Shown here piece by piece: positions 34,770 to 42,428 of a DNA stretch of 64,000 nucleotides (within the stretch, counting starts at the first letter, position 1; every line of letters begins with the position of its first letter). The position numbers and the translations under genes are program-made. This DNA comes from Fulvivirga sediminis (GTDB lineage Bacteria > Bacteroidota > Bacteroidia > Cytophagales > Cyclobacteriaceae). The stretch is from contig NZ_JAESIY010000003.1 of the NCBI RefSeq assembly GCF_016757215.1, forward strand, positions 186,001-250,000, written 5' to 3'. The notes under the pieces were generated by a model. It saw only the letters and a program-made list of their open reading frames with translations. It did no database searches and was not told where the DNA came from.

Positions 34770-34786
34770 CCTAAACCTAATATACT

Positions 34787-35554
34787 ATGAAAAAAACAAT
34801 TAATTTATTATTAGCAGGCCTGCTGCTGGGGTGTACTCCTGATCGGGTTACACCGCAGGTAGATTGTACAGGTAGTGACCTGGAACTGGCTTTCACAGTG
34901 AAAAAATCTGGTTGTCAGGAAGATTCTGGAGAGATACAAATAACAGGAACTGGTGGGGAACTACCGTACCAGTTTTTCATCAATGACAAATCATCGGATT
35001 CAGGCGATTTTAATGGATTGTCAGCAGGTGTTTACTCAGCTAAGGTTCAGGATGCGAAGGGATGTATCGTAGAGGGACAGGTATCTGTGGACAATGAGGA
35101 TGGGGTGAATATTGTATCTGTAAAATCAGAAAACACACCATGTGGTAAGGATGGAGGTACTATTACCATAGCGGCTACGGGAGGATCTCTTCCTTATACT
35201 TTTAAAATGGCTGATGGAAAGACTTCAGACACGGGCGAATTCAGTGGCTTGGGTGTAGGTAATTATGATATATCAGTTACTGATAATAACGGATGTTCAT
35301 CTCAGCAGCAGGTAAGCATTATTGCTGACATATCATTGATTAATGATATTATGCCCATTATTAAAAGCAACTGCGTTGGCTGTCACTCAGGTCGTGTGTC
35401 ACCTAATTTAAGCACAGCTGAGGGTGTTATTGCTAATGCTACCAGGGTGAGAAACATTACAAAGGCAGGGGATATGCCTCCAAGTGGACCCTTAAGTGAC
35501 GATAAAATCGATGAAATTGCCTGTTGGGTATCTAGTGGAGCATTAAATAATTGA
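34787..35554 (+). CDS. SprB-repeat lipoprotein with C-terminal mono-haem cytochrome c motif
   Basis: The 255-residue protein has a lipobox (LLLGCTPD). Two SprB-type repeats follow (ELPYQFFINDKSSDSGDFNG with LSAGVYSAKVQDAKGC, and SLPYTFKMADGKTSDTGEFS with VGNYDISVTDNNGC). The C-terminal domain contains one haem c site, CVGCH at residues 196-200, and the predicted axial Met in AGDMPPSG. It is therefore an exported electron-transfer protein joined to adhesin-like repeats. The gene follows the secreted-repeat lipoprotein by 17 bp and precedes the OB-fold gene by 5 bp. Together these suggest an envelope electron-transfer or surface function controlled by the ECF sigma factor. Confidence 0.82.
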   Translation: MKKTINLLLAGLLLGCTPDRVTPQVDCTGSDLELAFTVKKSGCQEDSGEIQITGTGGELPYQFFINDKSSDSGDFNGLSAGVYSAKVQDAKGCIVEGQVSVDNEDGVNIVSVKSENTPCGKDGGTITIAATGGSLPYTFKMADGKTSDTGEFSGLGVGNYDISVTDNNGCSSQQQVSIIADISLINDIMPIIKSNCVGCHSGRVSPNLSTAEGVIANATRVRNITKAGDMPPSGPLSDDKIDEIACWVSSGALNN

Positions 35555-35559
35555 TAATC

Positions 35560-35940
35560 ATGAAGATAGGAAAAATTGTAATGGTAATCGCGATAATTAG
35601 TATAGTGACAATAGTACTCAGCCTGACCTTAGACTTTGGAGAAGCTGATGCAGAAATAAAGGTGCCAGCCACAGAGTTAGCCACTGAATATTTGAATAAT
35701 GAAGATAGTGCTAATCAGAAGTACCTGGGTAAAATTATAGAAGTATCAGGAGAGGTTCAATCTTTTGAAGAAGGGGAAAACCCAAGTGTAGTTCTTGGTA
35801 GCGGCAGTGATCTTGTGAGGTGTATTTTTAAAGATAATAGTACCTCTTTCAAAGTAGGTCAAAAGGTAACCATAAGCGGCAATTGCTCTGGCTATTTGCT
35901 GGAAGTTGTACTTGAAGATTGTAAACAAATAAAAGAATGA
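35560..35940 (+). CDS. Membrane-anchored OB-fold (tRNA_anti-like) protein
   Basis: From the ATG at 35560 the protein has 126 residues with an N-terminal membrane anchor (about 6-26, VMVIAIISIVTIVLSLTL). An OB-fold of the tRNA_anti-like type follows: YLGKIIEVSGEVQSFEEGEN, VRCIFKDNS and VGQKVTISGNCSGYLLEVVL. Such proteins are small periplasmic OB-fold modules with no RNA role shown. The TTG at 35551 is a less likely start because it overlaps the preceding stop and would only add three residues. It overlaps the YceI gene by 4 bp (ATGA), so translation is coupled. Confidence 0.75.
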   Translation: MKIGKIVMVIAIISIVTIVLSLTLDFGEADAEIKVPATELATEYLNNEDSANQKYLGKIIEVSGEVQSFEEGENPSVVLGSGSDLVRCIFKDNSTSFKVGQKVTISGNCSGYLLEVVLEDCKQIKE

Positions 35941-36500
35941 ATTGGATGAATAAGAAACATATATTTCTGCTATTGATTTTATTGCCTTTTGCCACGCAGG
36001 CCCAGCGCCTGATGGATAGGCATGGTAAAGTGAAGTTTTTTTCTGAAGCACCTCTTGAAAATATTGAGGCAGATAATTCACAAGCATTAGCCGCATTGGA
36101 TCTTTCTAATGGTAATGTGGCTGTTACTATGCTTATGAAAAGCTTCCATTTTGATAAATCACTTATGGAAGAGCATTTTAATGAAAATTATATTGAATCT
36201 GACAAGTTTCCTAAGGCTACTTATAAAGGCGTGTTAAAAAACTTTAAAAAGGAAAACTTAAACAGCATACAAGATTCTCTAAAATTATCATCACAAGGTG
36301 AATTAAGCCTCCATGGAAAAACTAATAAAGTGAGCCCTGATGTAGTCTTTTACAAAAATGGCAATAAGCTAATGGCTAAAACACAGTTTGTGATAAAGAT
36401 TGATGATTATGATGTTAAAGTACCTAAAATGATGATTCAGAATATTGCTGAAGAAGTATTGGTCACGGCTATATTTTCCTTTGAAACAGAAACTAACTAA
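35937..36500 (+). CDS. YceI-family periplasmic lipid-binding-like protein
   Basis: The 187-residue protein has a signal peptide (ending near FATQAQ). The YceI lipocalin-like fold is visible from KVKFFSEAPLENIEADNSQA through NYIESDKFPKATYKG (the conserved motif around DKFP) to GELSLHGKTNKV. YceI proteins bind isoprenoid or fatty lipids in the periplasm; several accompany cytochromes. The start overlaps the previous gene by 4 bp; an ATG three codons on is an alternative. The following DUF5777 gene starts on the last base of this stop codon, so all seven genes from the sigma factor on look like one transcript. Confidence 0.85.
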   Translation: MNWMNKKHIFLLLILLPFATQAQRLMDRHGKVKFFSEAPLENIEADNSQALAALDLSNGNVAVTMLMKSFHFDKSLMEEHFNENYIESDKFPKATYKGVLKNFKKENLNSIQDSLKLSSQGELSLHGKTNKVSPDVVFYKNGNKLMAKTQFVIKIDDYDVKVPKMMIQNIAEEVLVTAIFSFETETN

Positions 36501-37369
36501 TGAAGAAATTAACCTTTACCCTAATTTTATTATGCCTTATGGCAATGAAAGGCTACAGTCAGGATGATTTACTTTCTGATCTTGAAGCAGAACAACCAGA
36601 AGGCCCGCAGATAGTAACTTCTACCTTTAAAGGCACCAGGCTTATTAATGGTCATAGCGTGGAAACACGTAAAGAAGGAACACTGGAGTTTATGATCTCT
36701 CATAGATTTGGTACGCTTAACTCCGGCTCCTATAACTTTTGGGGACTAGACCAGGCGAGTATTAGAATTGCACTCGAATATGCAGTGTTTGACAGGTTTA
36801 TGATAGGAGTAGGAAGAAGCTCTTATCAGAAAACTTATGATGGTTATTTGAAATATAAACTATTGCAACAGCAGAAAGGGAGTGTCAATATGCCTATAAG
36901 CGTAGTTTTGTTTAGCTCATTGGCTATTAAGACACTGAAGAGAACTGATGATTTTCCTGTCACTTTTGACGATAAACTAGCCTCTACCTACCAGATGCTG
37001 ATAGCCAGAAAGTTTAGTGATCGATTATCATTACAAGTGTCTCCAACGTTCGTGCAATATGGCCTTATTGAGGCAAATGAAACCAGGGGAGATGTATTAG
37101 CTATAGGTGTAGGTGGCAGACTCAAGCTTACCAATCGTCTGGCTATTAATGCAGAATATTTCCCTCAATTGAGAGATAAGGGTGACCAATTTCAGAATGC
37201 TTTCGCTATAGGAGTAGATATAGAAACCGGTGGACATGTGTTTCAATTACAATTTACCAATGCTACTTCTATGATAGAGAAAGGGTTTGTAGGGGAGAGT
37301 ACCAATGATTTCTTTGATGGCGATATTCATTTTGGGTTTAATATTTCTCGTGCATTTCAGCTGAAATAG
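36500..37369 (+). CDS. DUF5777 family beta-barrel protein
   Basis: The 289-residue protein has a signal peptide (about 1-20, ending in KGYSQ). It then shows the DUF5777 features TFKGTRLINGHSVETRKEGT and EFMISHRFGTLNSGSYNFWG, followed by LDQASIRIALEYAVFDRFMI. The beta-strand periodicity and C-terminal aromatic end (GFNISRAFQLK) suggest an outer-membrane barrel. DUF5777 genes commonly sit beside YceI and cytochrome c genes in this phylum, as here. Function is unknown. It ends the sigma-factor operon and is followed by a strong terminator. Confidence 0.82.
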   Translation: MKKLTFTLILLCLMAMKGYSQDDLLSDLEAEQPEGPQIVTSTFKGTRLINGHSVETRKEGTLEFMISHRFGTLNSGSYNFWGLDQASIRIALEYAVFDRFMIGVGRSSYQKTYDGYLKYKLLQQQKGSVNMPISVVLFSSLAIKTLKRTDDFPVTFDDKLASTYQMLIARKFSDRLSLQVSPTFVQYGLIEANETRGDVLAIGVGGRLKLTNRLAINAEYFPQLRDKGDQFQNAFAIGVDIETGGHVFQLQFTNATSMIEKGFVGESTNDFFDGDIHFGFNISRAFQLK

Positions 37370-37422
37370 CCTTATTGGATAGCTTATCGTTATCAATGAA
37401 GTTGTTATAAAACGGTAATGGT

Positions 37423-37457
37423 AAAAAGGCTGACGAAACTATATCGTCAGCCTTTTT
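37423..37457 (+). terminator. Rho-independent terminator
   Basis: A perfect 14-bp stem (AAAAAGGCTGACGA / TCGTCAGCCTTTTT) with a 7-nt loop and T-tract lies 53 bp after the DUF5777 stop. It can also act for the convergent LuxR gene. Confidence 0.92.
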
Positions 37458-37508
37458 TAGTGGGCAGGTATTTGCTCCCAGTTCACTTCTGAAAATGTGT
37501 TAGTTTAA

Positions 37509-38270
37509 TCATTCAATTAATTCCAACACTTTGGCCATTCTATAGGCTTCAATAGAATTTTTCACCCTTAATTTTTGTAAAATATTTTGGCGGTGTCTAT
37601 TCACAGTATTGAGGCTGATGTTTAATAATTCAGCAATTTCCTTACTCATTTTACCTTGGGCGATTAGCCGCAGTACTTCCTTTTCTCGGCCAGAAAGTAT
37701 ATCAACATAGTTAAAATCATTGTATGGGCGTGTGCTGCCATTGGTGGAATTGATAATCAGACCTTTTTCGTGAATAAGCGTGTTTAAACTTTTACCAGAG
37801 AGGTTATAAATGCATAATGCCAGCCTTAAACTATCTCCTTCGGTGGCATAAAACATTCTATGCAATAGCTTTATAAATTCTCCTGAATTGTTACGTATTC
37901 GTAAGTGAATAGCGGTATAATAATTCTTCCATTCTGTGGTAGGTAGATCTTTAAGAAAGTAGATGAAATAGTATTCTAAGGCCTGCTTTTTCTTTAAATC
38001 TTCTGGGTGTAACTTATCTAAGATTTCATCTTCCCAAATAGAATGAATTTGCTTTTCTATGTGGTTAGTTGTTTTAGTTATTAATGAACTGATGCCACCA
38101 TAGTAAATGAGACTTTTTTTCGTTTTCAAATCTGAAAGTACTGCGATAGCATTTTCAACCTCAGCATACATTTTTGCTATAGACTGGTACCTTAAGCAGA
38201 GGGAATCTTCATCTGTATTTTCAAAGGTTTGACCTAACAAGGCTTTGTCAAGTTTGGCTTTTATATTCAC
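37509..38270 (-). CDS. LuxR-type transcriptional regulator with unassigned N-terminal sensor domain
   Basis: The 253-residue protein has a C-terminal LuxR helix-turn-helix (about 190-250: LSGREKEVLRLIAQGKMSKE, then NISLNTVNRHRQNILQKLRV). The N-terminal 185 residues (RYQSIAKMYAEVENAIAVLS, YAEVEN, LKDLPTTEWKNYYTAIHLRI) resemble the PAS-like ligand domain seen in many Bacteroidota LuxR regulators that lack a receiver. There is no kinase next to it. It is transcribed divergently from the DUF1349 gene and may control it, but there is no direct evidence. Confidence 0.82.
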   Translation of the reverse strand: MNIKAKLDKALLGQTFENTDEDSLCLRYQSIAKMYAEVENAIAVLSDLKTKKSLIYYGGISSLITKTTNHIEKQIHSIWEDEILDKLHPEDLKKKQALEYYFIYFLKDLPTTEWKNYYTAIHLRIRNNSGEFIKLLHRMFYATEGDSLRLALCIYNLSGKSLNTLIHEKGLIINSTNGSTRPYNDFNYVDILSGREKEVLRLIAQGKMSKEIAELLNISLNTVNRHRQNILQKLRVKNSIEAYRMAKVLELIE

Positions 38271-38424
38271 ATTATGGTTATTAATGACTATTGAATTAGC
38301 TTTTGAGGCGAGTTAGTTTTGCTAAGGTATAATTTTAATAATGATAAAGGTTAACGGCATGTAACTATTCAATATTGCTTTAATAAGAATTGTTAGCACG
38401 CTTTTTCCCTTACTATGATCTATA

Positions 38425-39087
38425 ATGAATATGATAAAAAAACTAATGCTCATGTTTGGGATTGCTTTGATCCCCAACTTATTTCAAAATGTGATGGCAC
38501 AACGGTTAGAAAAAATGACATGGTTTAATGAACCAGAAGAATGGCAAATTAAAGATAATGCGCTTTTGATGTCAGTTACACCGCAAAGTGACTATTGGCG
38601 GATTTCTCATTATGGTTTTACTGTAGACGATGCGCCATTTTACTACGGCACCTATGGGGGCGAATTTGAAGTGAAGGTGAAAATAACGGGAGAATATAAA
38701 GCTCGTTTCGATCAAATGGGGCTAATGTTACGTGTTGATCATGAAAACTATATTAAGTTTGGTATTGAATACGTAGATGGTAAGTTTAATTTGAGTACCG
38801 TAGTAACTCACAAAACCAGTGACTGGAGTGTAATTGAATTGAAAGAAAAGCCAAAATTCGTTTGGATTAAAGCCATTAGACGATTAGATGCTGTGGAAAT
38901 TTTCTATTCATATGATGATAAAGATTATGCGATGATGAGAAATGCACACCTGCAAGATAATACGCCTGTAAAAGTAGGTTTAATGGCAGCTAGCCCAGAT
39001 GGTGATGGCTTTAAAGCAAAGTTTGAAAATTTTCAGGTAAAACACCTTCCAGATCAAAGAAGGCTCGACTGGCTGAAGAAGCATTAA
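38425..39087 (+). CDS. DUF1349 (concanavalin-like) secreted protein
   Basis: The 220-residue protein has a signal peptide (about 1-25, ending in NVMAQ). The DUF1349 beta-jelly-roll features are visible: KMTWFNEPEEWQIKDNALLM, TPQSDYWRISHYGF, ARFDQMGLMLRVDHENYIKF, EYVDGKFNLSTVVT and KVGLMAASPDGDGFKAKFEN. These domains belong to the concanavalin-like lectin/glucanase superfamily and are often thought to bind carbohydrate; catalysis has not been shown for most. The gene lies next to the polysaccharide utilisation locus but lacks its operator. It ends in a very strong bidirectional terminator. Confidence 0.85.
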   Translation: MNMIKKLMLMFGIALIPNLFQNVMAQRLEKMTWFNEPEEWQIKDNALLMSVTPQSDYWRISHYGFTVDDAPFYYGTYGGEFEVKVKITGEYKARFDQMGLMLRVDHENYIKFGIEYVDGKFNLSTVVTHKTSDWSVIELKEKPKFVWIKAIRRLDAVEIFYSYDDKDYAMMRNAHLQDNTPVKVGLMAASPDGDGFKAKFENFQVKHLPDQRRLDWLKKH

Positions 39088-39130
39088 AAGTAAAAATCCC
39101 ATGAATCTCACTCATGGGATTTTTACTTTT
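39086..39130. terminator. Bidirectional Rho-independent terminator
   Basis: A perfect 19-bp stem (39086-39104 with 39112-39130, 7-nt loop) carries A-tract and T-tract flanks and serves both convergent genes. It begins within the stop codon of the DUF1349 gene. Confidence 0.93.
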
Positions 39131-39155
39131 TAAATCATTTAGTATATCAAATGTA

Positions 39156-41939
39156 TTAGTTTTTTATAATTCTTTCAGTTTTGATTACTTCACCTTTACT
39201 TTTTATTCTAATTATATACATACCTGGCTCCAGGCCTGTTAGGTTAAGTGAATGTGTCGATTCAATGGATTGTGTATTAAGTATTTTCTTTCCAGAAAGA
39301 TCAGATACACTCACATCTATTTCTTTTATGTCTGATGACATGTGAATGTTTAAGAAATCACTAGTTGGGTTTGGTGAAATATTGACTTTATTGTCAGTGA
39401 CTTCATCTATTCGGGTGGTGACTTCATCTGACGTATCAGGAAGGTTAACATTACTTTGTGCGCTGTTTAAATTATTGATTTCATTTACTGAAATTTCGTA
39501 ATTATACACTCTGAAGTCATCAATAAGACCATTAAATAAAGGGTCAGGATATTGACTGCGGCCTATATAGTTACGCACGGGCTTGAAGTCTAATGGAGTA
39601 ATAGAAATTGAACTGGATTCATCCACCAATAGGCCGTTTACATACATTGAAGCCCCTGCCTCACTGAGTGTTATTACTACATGAGACCATTGGTTAACAG
39701 GTAGTGCATCGGCACTTAAAGTCTGCTCTTCACCTCCATTTTTTATGCCGAATCGTAACTGTCCTGAGCCAGATGAAGGCGTTAAGAACATGTTTTCCTG
39801 TTCGCTATTTCCAAAATCAAAAATACGTTGCCAGGCATTTCCTCCTTTCCAATATACCCAGGTCGCTATGGAAATCTCCTCGTGATGAGGTAGGGTGGAG
39901 GGTAGTTGAAGAAAGGTATTTGAACCATTTAAAGAAATAGCTTGTGATTTTTTCCCTTCTACAAAAGGTGTGTTACTGAAAGCCGCTGCGTGGTTAAGGT
40001 TTACAGTGTGGTCTCGTGTGTTGGCATCGAAGGAGTAGTGAGCAATCATCTCCTCTGCATTAGATATGGTAGCAGAAACCGTGTTGGAATATATGGAACT
40101 ATTAAGAGACTTGTCTGTCGCTTTTATTTTATAAAAATAGTTAACATTCTTTCTGGTAGTATTATCCACAAAAGAATTGGCAGTAACGTTGCGCCCAATG
40201 GTGTTATATGGACCATTGTTGCTTTCTGCCCTATAGATATTATAGCCTCTCAGGTCTTGTACAATATTGGCTGTCCAATCCAGCTTAATAGAAGCCGCAT
40301 TAGCCTTAGCTTTGAGGTTTTGTGGTTTGCTAGGAGCGCTAAACTCAACGGCAGCGTCTAATGGAAGTAAACGCCATTGCTGATTCTCAGAATTAGTAGG
40401 TTCCCATTGTACTATGTTACTGCCATCAGTGGTGATGCATTGTGCACTATGCCTACTTCTGATGTAAAACCACCCATCTCCAGCGTAATCAAGATACCAT
40501 TGTTGATTTCCTCCTTTGGTATTATCCCAAACAATAATATCGGCACCATTGTCTAGAGACCAATTTAAAATGTCTGGAGACTTACCACTATGAAGGGCTG
40601 TAATGGTGAAATAGCTAAAATCTCCACCTATTCGTGAGTCTACAGGTGTTACATTCCACTTCTGGTAAGCATTACCACTATAAGAACCTTGCTGTAGGTT
40701 AGCCCCCGCTTCGGTAGAGCCGCCCGCCACTTCCATTACCTGACCGCTGGCTTTGTTTACCAAAATGTACTGGCCGTTGATTGCGGGCTGAATGTCATCT
40801 CCCCAGGTAATGTTCACCACTCGCTCTGCATTTGTCTGACCTTGCTGATATCCGTTGCCACCAGGCATTACCATAGTGTATTCGCGTTGTGGGCCATAGC
40901 CGTCATAGTATACATCTCTATCTTTTGAAACGAAACTATAAGTAGTAGTGGCTGCTTGTCGTTCAGAGGTGCCTCCAAACGCTTGAATTTTACCGTCAGG
41001 TGCTTTATATACCGAAGCAGCTGTCCAGTTAGGCCTATGCTCGGCATAAGCCAGGCGTTTGCCATCACTGGCTTTTACAAACTCACCTCTGGCTAGCTCG
41101 GCGGTACCCCACCAGATACCTGTTTGCATGCCGTATTCTACACCTACCATGGCTTCCATTACATTATGTAGTTCATCATTAGTAGCATGGTGTCCATTGG
41201 CTCTCACTGTTTGGAAAAAGTTAGCGTAGCTGTCAAAGCTGCCGGCTAGTTGATGGGTGTTGCCTTCATCTAGCCTATCGTTCAGGAAATTATACCATGG
41301 AAGGGCCTGGTCTGCATTGAGGGTATTGCCACCGGAGATACGAATCTGATCAAAGCGCGGATAATTTTGCCTCAATTCGCCAGCTACATTATAAAAATCC
41401 TCTATAGTTCCCTGACCTGTGGCGCTATAGTCTGGTTCATTGAATGGCGATACTGTAATTACTGTTCTTCCCCTGTTTTGATGATGTGCAGTGGTAACAT
41501 CTATAAGTTGTGCCCAGTGCGATGCATTACCCTGAAACCAGGCATCCACCCTGGGGTGATCACTATTGAGCACAACCTGAGTTGAAGGGCTGAGTAGGTC
41601 AATAATATTCAGTCTTTGATTGAGAATATCCATTTCTTCAGGGGCCAAGTCACCGTTTATAAGAGGTGAGGTAGGGGTGAAGGATGATCTCACCACGTCT
41701 ACGCGGTCTTTGCCCATAAAAGCGATTCCTCTTCTTATATTACCTTCACTGAGCCAGGCTAGGTCTAGCCCCCAGGTAATGGGTTTGTTTTCCCCGGCAT
41801 CAGATACACTATAATATAGAGTTCGGTCAGGAATAGGCTGAGCCTCTAGGTAGTCACTAGAGCTCGTTTGTGCATGTGCTTGGAGTACGGCCATTAATAG
41901 CAGTATTACTCCAAATCGAATAATGGTTTTGATTTTCAT
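39156..41939 (-). CDS. Secreted multidomain glycosidase-like protein (GH-A-like, RICIN, Fn3, LamG, T9SS sorting domain)
   Basis: I choose ATG 41939 (927 residues) because the signal peptide (KIKTIIRFGVILLLMAVLQA) begins there. A longer frame starting 14 codons earlier lacks this logic. Residues about 25-380 look like a TIM-barrel glycosidase, with ITVSPFNEPDYSATG near residue 168 offering a clan-A acid/base Glu. Then follow a RICIN-type beta-trefoil (about 388-525, repeated QQW motifs), Fn3 (about 531-625), LamG/concanavalin (about 631-820) and a T9SS type A sorting domain (about 850-927, NISPNPTSDFLNI to GLEPGMYIIRI). It is exported by T9SS and probably acts on the locus glycan. It shares the HTCS operator with SusC across the divergent region. 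I cannot assign a CAZy family with certainty. Confidence 0.75.
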   Translation of the reverse strand: MKIKTIIRFGVILLLMAVLQAHAQTSSSDYLEAQPIPDRTLYYSVSDAGENKPITWGLDLAWLSEGNIRRGIAFMGKDRVDVVRSSFTPTSPLINGDLAPEEMDILNQRLNIIDLLSPSTQVVLNSDHPRVDAWFQGNASHWAQLIDVTTAHHQNRGRTVITVSPFNEPDYSATGQGTIEDFYNVAGELRQNYPRFDQIRISGGNTLNADQALPWYNFLNDRLDEGNTHQLAGSFDSYANFFQTVRANGHHATNDELHNVMEAMVGVEYGMQTGIWWGTAELARGEFVKASDGKRLAYAEHRPNWTAASVYKAPDGKIQAFGGTSERQAATTTYSFVSKDRDVYYDGYGPQREYTMVMPGGNGYQQGQTNAERVVNITWGDDIQPAINGQYILVNKASGQVMEVAGGSTEAGANLQQGSYSGNAYQKWNVTPVDSRIGGDFSYFTITALHSGKSPDILNWSLDNGADIIVWDNTKGGNQQWYLDYAGDGWFYIRSRHSAQCITTDGSNIVQWEPTNSENQQWRLLPLDAAVEFSAPSKPQNLKAKANAASIKLDWTANIVQDLRGYNIYRAESNNGPYNTIGRNVTANSFVDNTTRKNVNYFYKIKATDKSLNSSIYSNTVSATISNAEEMIAHYSFDANTRDHTVNLNHAAAFSNTPFVEGKKSQAISLNGSNTFLQLPSTLPHHEEISIATWVYWKGGNAWQRIFDFGNSEQENMFLTPSSGSGQLRFGIKNGGEEQTLSADALPVNQWSHVVITLSEAGASMYVNGLLVDESSSISITPLDFKPVRNYIGRSQYPDPLFNGLIDDFRVYNYEISVNEINNLNSAQSNVNLPDTSDEVTTRIDEVTDNKVNISPNPTSDFLNIHMSSDIKEIDVSVSDLSGKKILNTQSIESTHSLNLTGLEPGMYIIRIKSKGEVIKTERIIKN

Positions 41940-42068
41940 ATTGTAGGCGTTTAAGTTTGTTAACCCACCGAAAACTTCCACATAATTACATCATAAGGGA
42001 ATGATAAATGGTAGCGTTGGTGGTTGAGAAATTTAAATTTGAATTAACATATAATTATTCTTTTGGGA

Positions 42069-42102
42069 GAGGGGTGCATCATTCATTATTGAGGGCACTA
42101 TC
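42069..42102 (-). promoter_or_regulatory. Candidate HTCS operator, 22-bp direct repeat (for the 41939 gene)
   Basis: On the reverse strand GATAGTGCCCTC (42091-42102) and GATGCACCCCTC (42069-42080) form a direct repeat with a start-to-start distance of exactly 22 bp. It lies 130 bp upstream of the secreted glycosidase start. Two further sites of the same design lie upstream of SusC and GH2. Confidence 0.65.
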
Positions 42103-42281
42103 ATTAATATATTTGTGAGATACTTTTTAGAAGTAGCTCATTTAATAGCTCAAAGTGAGTCCAGACCAATAAATGAATAAGTAACAACAGCGGGTGAGTA
42201 GGAAAAAATAAGAGAGGAATGAATTGACTCTCAGAATGTGTTTTAAGGCCATTTATTGTAGTTATGCAAGTAATATTGATT

Positions 42282-42315
42282 GATTACCCCCCTTATTTCG
42301 AATGATCTTTGCCTC
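42282..42315 (+). promoter_or_regulatory. Candidate HTCS operator, 22-bp direct repeat (for SusC)
   Basis: GATTACCCCCCT (from 42282) and GATCTTTGCCTC (42304-42315) form a direct repeat with 22-bp period, linked by TTATTTCGAAT, which resembles the linker of the GH2 site (ATATTTTGAAC). It ends 113 bp before the SusC ATG. The divergent region 41940-42428 otherwise holds only the reverse-strand site at 42069-42102 and AT-rich promoter DNA. Confidence 0.65.
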
Positions 42316-42428
42316 CTGTAATTAATATGTAATTCATTAATTGCAATAGATTAAATTTTACTGGTAATGAAGAACCTCGTTTCATTGCTCATTCAATTTA
42401 TACTAAACGCTAACTTAAAATTAATAAT

